DNA of 64,000 bases, from the NCBI RefSeq assembly GCF_047345485.1, contig NZ_JBLFEN010000004.1, positions 62,001 to 126,000 on the forward strand, in the 5' to 3' direction. Every line of letters begins with the position of its first letter. Position 1 is the stretch's first letter. The notes under the pieces were generated by a model. That model searched no databases. It worked only from the letters and a program-made list of their open reading frames with translations, and had not been told where the DNA came from. Shown here piece by piece: positions 1 through 7,854 of the stretch. The DNA is from Jejuia sp047345485. Its GTDB lineage: Bacteria; Bacteroidota; Bacteroidia; Flavobacteriales; Flavobacteriaceae. A program made the position numbers and the translations under genes.

Positions 1-724
1 ATATCCAGATATTGAGAAAATTATGGATATTATAGTAGAAGAAAATGTAAAAATTGTATTTACCTCTGCTGGAAATCCTAAAACTTGGACAAAGTGGTTG
101 CAAGACAAAGGCATAACAGTGGTGCATGTAGTAAGCAGTGTAAAATTTGCTTTAAAAGCAGAAGCTGCGGGTGTAGACGCTATAGTCGCAGAGGGTTTTG
201 AGGCTGGTGGACACAATGGTAGAGACGAAACTACAACACTTACACTAATACCAATGGTGAAGGAAAAAATTAAAGTGCCTTTAATTGCAGCAGGAGGTAT
301 AGCTACTGGTAAAGCTATGTTAGCATGTATGGTTTTAGGTGCAGATGGTGTACAAATTGGTAGTAGGTTTGTAGCTAGCGAAGAAAGTTCTGCTCATAGC
401 GCATTTAAAAACAAAGTTTTAGAAGCAAAAGAAGGAGATACACAGCTTACCTTAAAAGAGTTAGCGCCCGTGAGACTTCTAAAAAATAAATTTTATAATG
501 ATGTCCAAGAGTTATACAATAAAGGTACTACTGTAGAAGAACTAAAAATTTTATTAGGTAGAGCACGTGCTAAAAAAGGAATGTTTGAAGGAGACTTGGT
601 AGAGGGTGAATTGGAAATAGGACAAGTTTCTGGGGTAATAGATACCATAAAACCTGTACAGGTAATAGTAGAAGATATTATAGCAGAGTTTAACGCAACT
701 AAAGCAAATATTCAGCATATTTAG
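1..724 (+). CDS. Nitronate monooxygenase family protein (5' end cut by window)
   Basis: This is the C-terminal part of an FMN-dependent nitronate monooxygenase (2-nitropropane dioxygenase family), a TIM-barrel enzyme that oxidises alkyl nitronates. The reading frame is open from base 2, so the gene begins upstream of the window and the first ATG (base 23) is internal. Family motifs visible are the glycine-rich stretch AEGFEAGGHNG, the phosphate-binding strand LIAAGGIATG and GADGVQIGSRF, which form the FMN-binding end of the barrel. The protein ends in an ordinary TAG stop 60 bases before the next gene. Family membership is clear; the physiological substrate is not. Confidence 0.85.
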   Translation, partial: YPDIEKIMDIIVEENVKIVFTSAGNPKTWTKWLQDKGITVVHVVSSVKFALKAEAAGVDAIVAEGFEAGGHNGRDETTTLTLIPMVKEKIKVPLIAAGGIATGKAMLACMVLGADGVQIGSRFVASEESSAHSAFKNKVLEAKEGDTQLTLKELAPVRLLKNKFYNDVQELYNKGTTVEELKILLGRARAKKGMFEGDLVEGELEIGQVSGVIDTIKPVQVIVEDIIAEFNATKANIQHI

Positions 725-771
725 TTTTAAAAAAGAAACATACTTCACACTGTAAAACTAAGTGGAACGCT

Positions 772-779
772 TACTTTTG
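772..779 (+). promoter_or_regulatory. Bacteroidota -7 box (TAnnTTTG) at the MATE gene
   Basis: The sequence TACTTTTG matches the Bacteroidota sigma-ABfr -7 consensus TAnnTTTG and ends only four bases before the ATG of the MATE transporter. The expected transcription start falls on or beside the start codon, so the mRNA would be leaderless or nearly so. I see no good TTTG box about 18 bases upstream, so the call rests on the -7 box alone. Confidence 0.45.
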
Positions 780-783
780 TTTC

Positions 784-2160
784 ATGAAATTACAAAACTA
801 TACCAAAGAGTTTACATACAATTGGAAGCTAGCCGCACCTGTTATGTTGGGCATGTTAGGACATACATTTGTAAGTTTTGTAGATAATATTATGGTGGGG
901 CAATTAGGTACTGCAGAGTTAGCAGCAGTCTCTTTAGGTAATAGTTTTATGTTTATAGCCATGTCTTTAGGTATTGGGTTTTCTACAGCAATAACACCGT
1001 TAATTGCAGAAGCGGATGCAGAACAGAATTTTAAAACAGGAAAATCATTTTTTAAACATGGCTTGTTTTTATGCACCATACTAGGTGTTTTATTGTTTTT
1101 ATTGGTGTTTTTTTCTAAGCCATTACTATATGTTATGAAACAACCTGCAGAGGTAGTAGCATTAGCTATTCCTTATCTAGAATTAGTGGCAGTTTCATTA
1201 ATTCCGCTTATAATATTTCAAGGGTTTAAACAATTTAGTGATGGCTTGTCTATGACAAAACAACCTATGTATGCTACACTTTTGGCTAACATAGTTAACA
1301 TTGGTTTAAACTATGTTTTAATTTTCGGGAAATTTGGTTTTCCAGAATTAGGTATCGTTGGTGCTGCTTATGGTACACTAGTGTCTCGAGTTGTTATGGT
1401 TGCTTATTTATGGTTTTTACTACAACAAAACCAAGCATCACAACACTATGTTTCTAAACTAAAATTGTTTGTTTTAGATAAAGTGGTGCTAAATAAAATA
1501 TTTAATTTGGGGATGCCTAGTGCAATGCAAATGTTTTTTGAAGTTGCCATTTTTACAGCTGCCATTTGGTTAAGTGGTTTGTTGGGTAAAAATCCGCAAG
1601 CGGCAAACCAAATAGCACTTAATTTAGCTTCAATGACGTTTATGGTTGCTATGGGTTTAAGCGTTACTGCAATGATTCGTGTAGGAAATCAAAAAGGGTT
1701 AAAGCGTTACAATGAATTAAGGCGAATAGCACATTCTATTTTTTTATTCGGACTTCTTTTCGCTATTAGTTTTGCGCTTATGTTTTTGTTTTTTCACGAA
1801 CAATTACCAAAAATATATTTAGATTATAATGATACTACTAACGCTTTAGACAATAAAGAAGTACTAGCAATCGCATCAAAGTTACTATTGGTAGCCGCTA
1901 TATTTCAAATAAGTGATAGTATTCAAGTTGTGGTTTTAGGGGCTTTAAGAGGGTTACAGGATGTAAAAATCCCCATGCTTTTAATATTTGTAGCTTATGG
2001 AATGGTTGGTTTTCCTGTGTCTTGGTTTATGGGTAAAGCCGATGCCTTAGGTAGCGTTGGTATATGGTTTGGTTTATTAGCAGGATTAACAGTGGCTGCA
2101 ATTTTATTGTATATTCGGTTTAATTATTTGACTAAAAAGTTGATTATGCTAAAGTTGTAA
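784..2160 (+). CDS. MATE family efflux transporter
   Basis: This 458-residue inner-membrane protein has about twelve hydrophobic segments and is a multidrug and toxin extrusion (MATE, NorM-like) antiporter, which expels cationic compounds using a Na+ or H+ gradient. The N-terminus reads LAAPVMLGMLGHTFVSFVDN, a typical first MATE helix with the conserved VDN, followed by GQLGTAELAA. The second half repeats the pattern (LGMPSAMQMFFEV), as expected for the two-fold MATE fold. Length is normal for the family. It stands alone between the nitronate monooxygenase gene and a small hypothetical gene, with a promoter box directly upstream. Substrate cannot be predicted. Confidence 0.92.
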   Translation: MKLQNYTKEFTYNWKLAAPVMLGMLGHTFVSFVDNIMVGQLGTAELAAVSLGNSFMFIAMSLGIGFSTAITPLIAEADAEQNFKTGKSFFKHGLFLCTILGVLLFLLVFFSKPLLYVMKQPAEVVALAIPYLELVAVSLIPLIIFQGFKQFSDGLSMTKQPMYATLLANIVNIGLNYVLIFGKFGFPELGIVGAAYGTLVSRVVMVAYLWFLLQQNQASQHYVSKLKLFVLDKVVLNKIFNLGMPSAMQMFFEVAIFTAAIWLSGLLGKNPQAANQIALNLASMTFMVAMGLSVTAMIRVGNQKGLKRYNELRRIAHSIFLFGLLFAISFALMFLFFHEQLPKIYLDYNDTTNALDNKEVLAIASKLLLVAAIFQISDSIQVVVLGALRGLQDVKIPMLLIFVAYGMVGFPVSWFMGKADALGSVGIWFGLLAGLTVAAILLYIRFNYLTKKLIMLKL

Positions 2161-2277
2161 GTGCTCTTATAGTGCCCTAAGTATTTAAAGTTGAATAATA
2201 ATAATGACTAATTAGCTATTTTATTGATAAATCTAAAACTTTAAGTATTTTAGACACCTATAAATCATTATTCAAAA

Positions 2278-2505
2278 ATGACACTCCCAAAATTCATACT
2301 AGGCGATAATACAGCATTTCCTAATGCAATATTTGTAATTCATACAGAATTTCCAAGATTTATTATAAACTTAGAAAATGATACTGTGGAATGGTTTGAA
2401 GATTTTGATGCTGAAGATCAAAAAGAACTAGAGATGGAAACAGAACACGCGATAAAATTGGCAACTGATTTTTATGATGCCGAAATTGCTAAATACGACG
2501 AATAA
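2278..2505 (+). CDS. Small acidic conserved hypothetical protein
   Basis: This encodes a 75-residue acidic soluble protein with no signal peptide or membrane segment. I recognise no named domain, but its style (MTLPKFILGDNTAFPNAIFVI, then an acidic helix rich in Glu and Asp) resembles small single-copy proteins conserved in Flavobacteriaceae. It ends nine bases before the PAP2 phosphatase gene, so the two are probably co-transcribed. The start codon is the first ATG after a 117-base gap that shows no clear promoter box. Function unknown. Confidence 0.7.
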   Translation: MTLPKFILGDNTAFPNAIFVIHTEFPRFIINLENDTVEWFEDFDAEDQKELEMETEHAIKLATDFYDAEIAKYDE

Positions 2506-2513
2506 GCTTTGTT

Positions 2514-3086
2514 ATGATTGATCAAGTTCTAGAATACGATACTCAGTTATTTTTATTTTTGAATAATTTGGGTTCTCAACCCTGGGATGGCTTATGGCTA
2601 GCGATTACCAATAAATTTATTTTTGGTCCAATTTTAGGATTGCTTTTAATCTTTTTTTTTCAAAAGAAATTTGGTTGGAAAGGCGTATTGGTTTTAATGA
2701 TTATATGTGCTTTAATGATAACATTTACCGATCAAATTACCAACGTATTTAAGCGTGGTTTTCAAAGAGCTAGACCTTGTGGGAATGCTAATATTTTTGA
2801 TGATATGCGATTTATGGCAGTGCGCTGCGGTAAATACGGATTCTTCTCAGGGCATTCCTCAAATTCTATGGCAGTTGCCATTTTTGGAGGTTTATTATTA
2901 AGGCAGTATTACAAGAACATTATTTATGGTTTAATAGTGGTGAGTTTTATTGTAGCCTACAGTCGTATTTATTTAGGTGTACATTACCCTTTAGATATTG
3001 TTTGTGGTTTAACCTTTGGCGCAATATCTGGATATATCTTTTACAAATTGGCTCAGTATTTTTTAAAGCGATTTGAGTTACAGTAG
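2514..3086 (+). CDS. PAP2-family phosphatase (membrane lipid phosphatase)
   Basis: This 190-residue polytopic membrane protein carries all three signatures of the type 2 phosphatidic acid phosphatase superfamily: K-x6-RP (K80, R87, P88), the SGH motif (FSGH, 111-114) and SR-x5-H-x3-D (S150, R151, H157, D161). Enzymes of this family remove phosphate from phosphatidic acid, undecaprenyl pyrophosphate or similar lipids at the periplasmic membrane face. In Bacteroidota such proteins often act on undecaprenyl pyrophosphate or on lipid A, but which applies here is not visible. It follows the small hypothetical gene by nine bases and converges on meaB. Confidence 0.9.
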   Translation: MIDQVLEYDTQLFLFLNNLGSQPWDGLWLAITNKFIFGPILGLLLIFFFQKKFGWKGVLVLMIICALMITFTDQITNVFKRGFQRARPCGNANIFDDMRFMAVRCGKYGFFSGHSSNSMAVAIFGGLLLRQYYKNIIYGLIVVSFIVAYSRIYLGVHYPLDIVCGLTFGAISGYIFYKLAQYFLKRFELQ

Positions 3087-3131
3087 CAGCTTGCTTTCTT
3101 AAGAATATTAATATTTAAAAACAGTAATACA

Positions 3132-4211
3132 CTAAGTAAATTTCAAACTTAAAATATACTCTGCTGCTGCAAAAGGTGTTGTTTTATTAGTCTCTATTAA
3201 TTTTAATTGGTTTTCTAATTCTTTTTTGATGTCTGAACGGTTAAAAAAATCTGATTTTAACTGGTTTTCAATAGTTTGAAGCACCCAAAACTTATTCTGT
3301 TCTGTTCGTTTTGTATCGAAATAATTATTGTTTTTAGTGAGTTTTAAATATTCTGAAATTTCTTGCCATATCTTACTAATACCTTCATTATTTAAAGCAC
3401 TACATAATGATACTTTTGGCGTCCATCCTGAGTTTTTTTGTGGGTATAGGTGTAATGCTCTATTAAATTCCAACATGGCTAATTTTGCAGCTTTTTGGTT
3501 ATCACCATCTGCTTTATTGATAGCTATAGCATCTGCCATTTCAATAATACCACGTTTAATACCTTGTAGCTCGTCGCCAGCACCAGCTAACTTTAGCAAT
3601 AAAAAAAAGTCTACCATACTATGTACCGCAGTTTCGCTTTGGCCAACACCCACGGTTTCAATAAGTATAACATCAAAACCTGCTGCTTCGCATAGTATAA
3701 TGGTTTCTCTTGTTTTTCGCGCTACACCACCAAGCGAATTACCAGAAGCAGATGGTCGTATATAAGCGTTTTTGTCGTTTACCAAAGCTTCCATTCTGGT
3801 TTTATCTCCAAGAATACTACCTTTTGTAAGTGAACTACTCGGGTCTATAGCTAATACAGCAACACGTTTTTTTTGAGCAGTTAGGTATGTACCAAAAGCT
3901 TCAATAAATGTACTTTTACCAACACCAGGAACACCTGTAATACCAATGCGAATTGATGTGTTTGCATGTGGCAAACAGTGTTTTAAAATAGTATTTGCTT
4001 GTTGTTGATGCTGCGCATTAGTGCTCTCTACAAGTGTTATAGCACGACTTAGATGAGTTATATTTTGATTTAATAACCCATTAACTAACGTGTCTGTATG
4101 GAGTTTTTTAGTGCGTTTAGATTTGAATTTTAACATAGAAGATGGATTGATAATTTCCGGATCGGAAACACCATCTGTAGTTTTTAAAGCTGTATTTTTT
4201 TTGTTTTTCAA
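3132..4211 (-). CDS. meaB: Methylmalonyl-CoA mutase-associated GTPase MeaB
   Basis: This is a G3E/SIMIBI-class GTPase that protects adenosylcobalamin-dependent methylmalonyl-CoA mutase and gates cofactor loading. The P-loop GVPGVGKST, the VLAIDPSSSLTKGSILGDKTRM segment around switch I (quoted from VLAIDPSS to KTRM), the switch II region ETVGVGQSE and the base-recognition NKADG are all present. The open frame continues to an ATG at 4349, but the first 46 codons are translated from a hairpin repeat (4261-4318) and are unlikely to be coding. I placed the start at a TTG (4211), because residues after it (NTALKTTDGVSDPEIINP) look like the usual N-terminus of flavobacterial MeaB; ATG 4136 is an alternative. 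The cobalamin adenosyltransferase gene at 17.5 kb serves the same pathway. Confidence 0.88.
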   Translation of the reverse strand: MKNKKNTALKTTDGVSDPEIINPSSMLKFKSKRTKKLHTDTLVNGLLNQNITHLSRAITLVESTNAQHQQQANTILKHCLPHANTSIRIGITGVPGVGKSTFIEAFGTYLTAQKKRVAVLAIDPSSSLTKGSILGDKTRMEALVNDKNAYIRPSASGNSLGGVARKTRETIILCEAAGFDVILIETVGVGQSETAVHSMVDFFLLLKLAGAGDELQGIKRGIIEMADAIAINKADGDNQKAAKLAMLEFNRALHLYPQKNSGWTPKVSLCSALNNEGISKIWQEISEYLKLTKNNNYFDTKRTEQNKFWVLQTIENQLKSDFFNRSDIKKELENQLKLIETNKTTPFAAAEYILSLKFT

Positions 4212-4260
4212 GATTAATTGTAATAAATCTCTAAGATAATATTTTAATCGAAAAGAATTC

Positions 4261-4318
4261 CTCGACGCTCTGCGTCGGGGTTTCCGTTGAAATTGCCATC
4301 CCGAACTTGTTTCGGGAT
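4261..4318. repeat. Compound hairpin repeat of the flavobacterial intergenic type
   Basis: Two adjacent inverted repeats lie here: CGACGC-TCT-GCGTCG (4263-4277) and ATCCCGAA-CTTGT-TTCGGGAT (4298-4318). The second shares its core and loop with CTGAA-CTTGT-TTCAG at 5448-5462, so both belong to one dispersed hairpin family. The element sits just upstream of the likely meaB start and is read through by the longest possible meaB frame. Confidence 0.6.
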
Positions 4319-4349
4319 CTAGATAACATAATTTCGGTTTTTTGACCAA

Positions 4350-4659
4350 AAAGTCAAAAATGAAACGAGCGAAATACCTCTATGGTTCTGCTTTGAGGAT
4401 AGTTCGTTTCAAGAAATTATTTTATTTAACCCCTCGTGCGTTTTGAATAAATTCTGTAAACTCAACTAAACGTTACAAATAAGTATAATTTGTATTGCGC
4501 ATTAGAATTTCAATCTATAAAGGATTAAAGAGTTCTCGGTACAATGTTTTGTGCCTTAAAATCACCAGAACTGACGGAAACTATAATTTTGATACATCAT
4601 ATAGTATTGGGATTATAATTTACATGAATTTCAGTGTTTATATCAAAAACCTATATTAA
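4350..4659. other. Intergenic stretch without recognised genes
   Basis: This stretch separates the 5' side of meaB from the 3' end of the DUF2911 gene, both on the minus strand. I see no open frame with coding character, no tRNA and no clear terminator or TAnnTTTG box. It is AT-rich with a few short stop-riddled frames, and may include the meaB promoter. Confidence 0.5.
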
Positions 4660-5214
4660 CTATCGTAACGGCACCTTAATTAAAACATCATCCCATGCCA
4701 TGGTCATATAAAGCTTATCTGTAGAGTTATCAAAAGCTATGGTAAACTGCTCTACAGTAGTCTCTAAATTTTCAACGTTAGCATTGTAGTTTGCTGCATC
4801 AAACTCTGGCTCTCTTAGTGGTTTATGTGTAACATGGTCTACACCCCAAGGGTATTGTTTAGAGTTGAAAATCACCGTCCACATGGTGTCGTTTGGTATT
4901 GTCCAAAGTGTATATTTACCTGCTTCAATAGTTGTGTTTCCTATATGAAGAGGTTGGTTGGTTTCAAAAGTAGTAGCCTCGTTAGCGCCTGTTCTCCAAA
5001 CTTCTCCGTAAGGTACTAAAGCACCAAAAACTTTTCGTCCGCGTTTTGACGGACGATTGTAAAACACATTTAGTTTTAAATCGTCTACCTTAAAAGCTAC
5101 ATTTTTTTTGGGACTTTTTCGTTGTTGTAAACCATCGTTAAAATACGAATAGGCAAAAATACCAACTGCTGCTAAGAGTAATAAAATAATGATACGCTTT
5201 AAAAAGGTGTTCAT
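4660..5214 (-). CDS. DUF2911 domain-containing protein, membrane-anchored
   Basis: This encodes a 184-residue protein with one N-terminal hydrophobic segment (about residues 7-25) that acts as signal anchor or uncleaved signal peptide, followed by a periplasmic DUF2911 domain. Recognisable DUF2911 features are YNRPSKRGRKVFGALVPYG, EVWRTGANEATTFE and the later AGKYTLWTIP and WGVDH. The family is widespread in Bacteroidota and has no established function. A TATCTTTG promoter box lies 22 bases upstream of the ATG. No gene is close enough for an obvious operon. Confidence 0.85.
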   Translation of the reverse strand: MNTFLKRIIILLLLAAVGIFAYSYFNDGLQQRKSPKKNVAFKVDDLKLNVFYNRPSKRGRKVFGALVPYGEVWRTGANEATTFETNQPLHIGNTTIEAGKYTLWTIPNDTMWTVIFNSKQYPWGVDHVTHKPLREPEFDAANYNANVENLETTVEQFTIAFDNSTDKLYMTMAWDDVLIKVPLR

Positions 5215-5236
5215 GAATTGAGAGTTTTTTGCGATG

Positions 5237-5244
5237 CAAAGATA
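5237..5244 (-). promoter_or_regulatory. -7 box of the DUF2911 gene
   Basis: On the minus strand this reads TATCTTTG, a full match to the Bacteroidota TAnnTTTG consensus, placed 22 bases before the ATG at 5214. No convincing TTTG box is seen at the usual distance upstream. Confidence 0.6.
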
Positions 5245-5407
5245 CTTTATAGCTTAGTATTAGTGAAGTAGAACGTTGGTTTATTTAGGTTTGTTGTTAT
5301 GTGCGTAAATAGGTTGGGAACAACTTTAGATTTAACTCTGTTAATGGATTAGGCATTTATCCTAATCACTTGAATTTGTAGAGAAATTCAGCTATATTCG
5401 TTCCTGT

Positions 5408-5462
5408 CTGCCAACTGGCAGGTAACTTTGGATATAATTCACCTGTGCTGAACTTGTTTCAG
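5408..5462. repeat. Two short hairpin repeats upstream of the Crp/Fnr gene
   Basis: CTGCCA-AC-TGGCAG (5408-5421) and CTGAA-CTTGT-TTCAG (5448-5462) are inverted repeats 26 bases apart. The second has the same loop and core as the hairpin at 4298-4318. Together with 4261-4318 and 7978-8007 they show that this end of the window is rich in small dispersed palindromes typical of flavobacterial intergenic DNA. Confidence 0.55.
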
Positions 5463-5504
5463 TATTAAAACGACCATGCTAGTTGTGTATAAGTACGACA
5501 GAAA

Positions 5505-6071
5505 ATGGATATACTACTAACAAAATTAAACTCAGTCCTACCTATTTCATTAGAAGAACAACTTTTAATGAAAAACAATATGCATTTAGAAATTATTAAA
5601 AAAGGGGAAATTTATTCAGAACGAGGGAAAATTTGTAGAAAGTTAGGTTTCGTATTAGAGGGTGTCTTTAAAGTTGTTAGAACTAATTCTAATGAAGATG
5701 AATTTATACAATATTTTACTACCGAAGGGCATTTTGCTGTAGACATAGATAGTTTTACTAATAAAACTCCTTCAAAAGAATATATAAAAGCGTTAACAAA
5801 ATGTTCTGTTGTAACAATAACAGACAATTCCTTTAAATTATTTGAAGACAAAGTTGCTAATTTTTCAAAAATAATAAGTTCAATTAAAGAGCAAGCATTA
5901 CTTGAAAAATATAACTTAAAAAGCGAAATGTTTGTGGATGATGCACAAACAAAATACAAGAAATTAATACAACGACACCCATCAATAGTTCAACGTATTC
6001 CTCAAAATCAAATTGCATCCTTTTTAGGGATCACACAATACACCCTTAGCAGAATAAGAGCAGTAAAGTGA
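5505..6071 (+). CDS. Crp/Fnr family transcriptional regulator
   Basis: This 188-residue protein has an N-terminal cyclic-nucleotide-binding-like beta barrel (about residues 25-115; GEIYSERGKICRKLGFVLEG, FIQYFTTEGHF) and a short C-terminal helix-turn-helix (about 163-185; QIASFLGITQYTLSRIR). This compact form is common in Bacteroidota Crp/Fnr relatives, many of which sense something other than cAMP; the residues that bind cAMP in E. coli Crp are not evident here. It is followed by an SDR and a methyltransferase on the same strand. A perfect 17-bp inverted repeat lies between it and the SDR start, making it a plausible local regulator. Confidence 0.88.
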   Translation: MDILLTKLNSVLPISLEEQLLMKNNMHLEIIKKGEIYSERGKICRKLGFVLEGVFKVVRTNSNEDEFIQYFTTEGHFAVDIDSFTNKTPSKEYIKALTKCSVVTITDNSFKLFEDKVANFSKIISSIKEQALLEKYNLKSEMFVDDAQTKYKKLIQRHPSIVQRIPQNQIASFLGITQYTLSRIRAVK

Positions 6072-6102
6072 TTTTTTGTCATAGGGCAAACTTTTTGTTT
6101 GC

Positions 6103-6147
6103 TCATTACTCTAGTTTTACTCCAGATTAATAAAACTAGAGTAATGA
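6103..6147. promoter_or_regulatory. Perfect 17-bp inverted repeat spanning the SDR start codon
   Basis: Left arm TCATTACTCTAGTTTTA (6103-6119) and right arm TAAAACTAGAGTAATGA (6131-6147) are exact reverse complements separated by 11 bases. The right arm contains the ATG of the SDR gene (6144-6146). In RNA this would be a 17-bp stem that hides the start codon; in DNA it could be an operator for the Crp/Fnr protein encoded directly upstream. The repeat is directly seen; either role is inference. Confidence 0.6.
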
Positions 6148-6884
6148 ACAAATTAAAAAACAAAACAGCAATTGTTACAGGTGCTTCAAAAGGTATTGGA
6201 GCTGAAATAGCAAAATCGATAGCTAGAGAAGGTGCAAAAGTTATCGTTAATTATTTTTCAGACCATAATGGAGCTGAATCTGTTGTGAAAACGATTACTG
6301 AAAACGGAGGTACTGCAATAGCTATAAAAGCTAATATCACAAAATCAGAAGATGTAAAAATTCTATTTAAAAAATCCAACAAAGCATTTGGAAAGCTTGA
6401 TATACTAGTAAATAATGCCGGGGTATATAATTTTGAACCTATAGAAGTTGTTACCGAAAAAGCATTTTACCATCAATTTAACACTAATGTTTTAAGTACA
6501 ATAATCTGTATTCAAGAGGCTTTAAAAAGTTTCAATAAAAATGGTGCTAGCATTATAAATATTAGCTCTATTGCTAGTGTTAAACCTACTCCTATGTCTG
6601 TAGTCTATTCTGCTAGTAAGAGTGCTGTAGATTCAATTACTCAAACATTATCAAAAGAATTAGGAGCAAAAAACATTCGTGTAAATTCAATTTTACCTGG
6701 TCCAACTCAAACAGAAGGAAATCAAATTGCAGGTACAGATATAGAAAATTTTGTAGTCGCAAATACATCATTGGGGAGAATTGGACAACCCAAGGACATT
6801 TCAGAATTAGCTGTCTTTTTAGCCTCTGATGATTCTTCTTGGATAACAGGACAAAAAATAGGTGTTTCAGGAGGTTTTGAATGA
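6144..6884 (+). CDS. SDR family oxidoreductase (3-oxoacyl-ACP reductase-like)
   Basis: This 246-residue classical short-chain dehydrogenase/reductase has the dinucleotide-binding motif TGASKGIG near the N-terminus, NNAG in the middle, the catalytic serine in INISSIAS, the YSASK active site (Y-x3-K) and the C-terminal LASDDSSWITGQ segment typical of FabG-like enzymes. It is predicted to reduce a carbonyl with NAD(P)H; the substrate is unknown. The frame is open upstream to a TTG at 6099, but the ATG at 6144 gives the usual N-terminus (MNKLKNKTAIVTGASKG). It lies between the regulator and the methyltransferase, ten bases from the latter. Confidence 0.9.
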   Translation: MNKLKNKTAIVTGASKGIGAEIAKSIAREGAKVIVNYFSDHNGAESVVKTITENGGTAIAIKANITKSEDVKILFKKSNKAFGKLDILVNNAGVYNFEPIEVVTEKAFYHQFNTNVLSTIICIQEALKSFNKNGASIINISSIASVKPTPMSVVYSASKSAVDSITQTLSKELGAKNIRVNSILPGPTQTEGNQIAGTDIENFVVANTSLGRIGQPKDISELAVFLASDDSSWITGQKIGVSGGFE

Positions 6885-6894
6885 AAAATAAACA

Positions 6895-7602
6895 ATGAGA
6901 AAATCAACAATAAAAGAAATAAAAGAACGCTTTGATAATGATGTCGAAAGATTTTCAAATCTAGATACGGGGCAAGTAGCTACAATTGATGCAAAAATAT
7001 CTCTTGAACTTTTAACAGAAACTTCTAAAAGAATTGCACCTAATGCTAAAAATTTATTAGACATAGGTTGTGGGGCAGGAAATTATAGTTTAAAAATGTT
7101 AACTAAAATAGCTGACCTAAACTGTACTTTGGTTGATTTGAGCAAACCTATGTTAGATAAAGCAAAGGAAAGAGTATCCGCTAAAACAAACAACAAAGTG
7201 AAAACCATCCAAGGAGATATTCGAGAAGTAGATTTGAAAGAAAATAGTTTTGATATTATATTGGCTGGAGCGGTGTTGCATCATTTGCGAGATGATAATG
7301 ACTGGGAAACAACGTTTACTAAGCTATATCGCTTACTTAAACCAGGTGGGTGTTTAATGATTTCGGATTTAATAACTCAAGAAACCGATGCTGTTAATGA
7401 GTATACTTGGGAACGTTATGGTGATTATCTAGAGAGTATAGACGGAAAGGAATACAGGAAAAAAGTTCTAGATTATGTAGAAAAAGAAGATTCACCTAGG
7501 TCAATGACTTATCAGTTAGAATTAATGAAAAAAGTAGGTTTTAAAAAGACGGAAGTTTTACATAAGAACATGTGCTTTGGTGCTTTTGGAGGTATTAAAT
7601 AA
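6895..7602 (+). CDS. Class I SAM-dependent methyltransferase
   Basis: This is a 235-residue soluble methyltransferase with motif I LLDIGCGAGNYSL (about residues 58-70), the acidic end of the second strand TLVDLS, and the later motifs DIILAGAVLHHL and LLKPGGCLMISD. It belongs to the UbiE/COQ5-like Rossmann group, which methylates small molecules; the acceptor is not predictable. The gene starts ten bases after the SDR stop and is followed by two hairpin terminators, so regulator, SDR and methyltransferase probably form one transcription unit. Confidence 0.88.
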   Translation: MRKSTIKEIKERFDNDVERFSNLDTGQVATIDAKISLELLTETSKRIAPNAKNLLDIGCGAGNYSLKMLTKIADLNCTLVDLSKPMLDKAKERVSAKTNNKVKTIQGDIREVDLKENSFDIILAGAVLHHLRDDNDWETTFTKLYRLLKPGGCLMISDLITQETDAVNEYTWERYGDYLESIDGKEYRKKVLDYVEKEDSPRSMTYQLELMKKVGFKKTEVLHKNMCFGAFGGIK

Positions 7603-7633
7603 AAACCGATACAGAACAGTATAAAACATATAA

Positions 7634-7664
7634 GGCATTTGGTACTTAACCGAATGTCCCTTTT
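7634..7664 (+). terminator. Candidate terminator after the methyltransferase
   Basis: A 10-bp stem with two G-U pairs (GGCATTTGGT, 7634-7643, with ACCGAATGTC, 7649-7658) and a five-base loop is followed by CCTTTT. It is 32 bases downstream of the stop codon of the methyltransferase gene. Confidence 0.5.
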
Positions 7665-7677
7665 ACTTTTCAAAGTC

Positions 7678-7702
7678 GCCAAACATAAAATTTGGCATTT
7701 TT
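7678..7702 (+). terminator. Second candidate terminator
   Basis: GCCAAA (7678-7683) pairs with TTTGGC (7691-7696) across a seven-base loop and is followed by ATTTTT. The stem is short, but its position just after the first hairpin suggests a tandem terminator for the 5.5-7.6 kb unit. Confidence 0.5.
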
Positions 7703-7854
7703 AACAATAAAGATAAAAGCAAAATATTATATTAGACTTTTTAACAAACCCGAACTTATTACTTATAACTTGCCCTTCGTTTCTTATATTAAAGTTTAAC
7801 CAACCTTCACAAAAATAAAACTACTCTTCAGGCTTACCTTTAAGTTAGCAAATA

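Noticed and set aside
3328..3765. 145-codon open frame on the + strand inside meaB
   Set aside because: It lies fully antisense to conserved GTPase motifs of meaB and has no recognisable domain.
4350..4659. Possible decayed gene between meaB and the DUF2911 gene
   Set aside because: Short frames on both strands show no recognisable protein motif and no consistent frame.
6099..6143. TTG start upstream of the SDR gene
   Set aside because: It would add residues encoded by the inverted repeat; the ATG at 6144 gives the usual SDR N-terminus.
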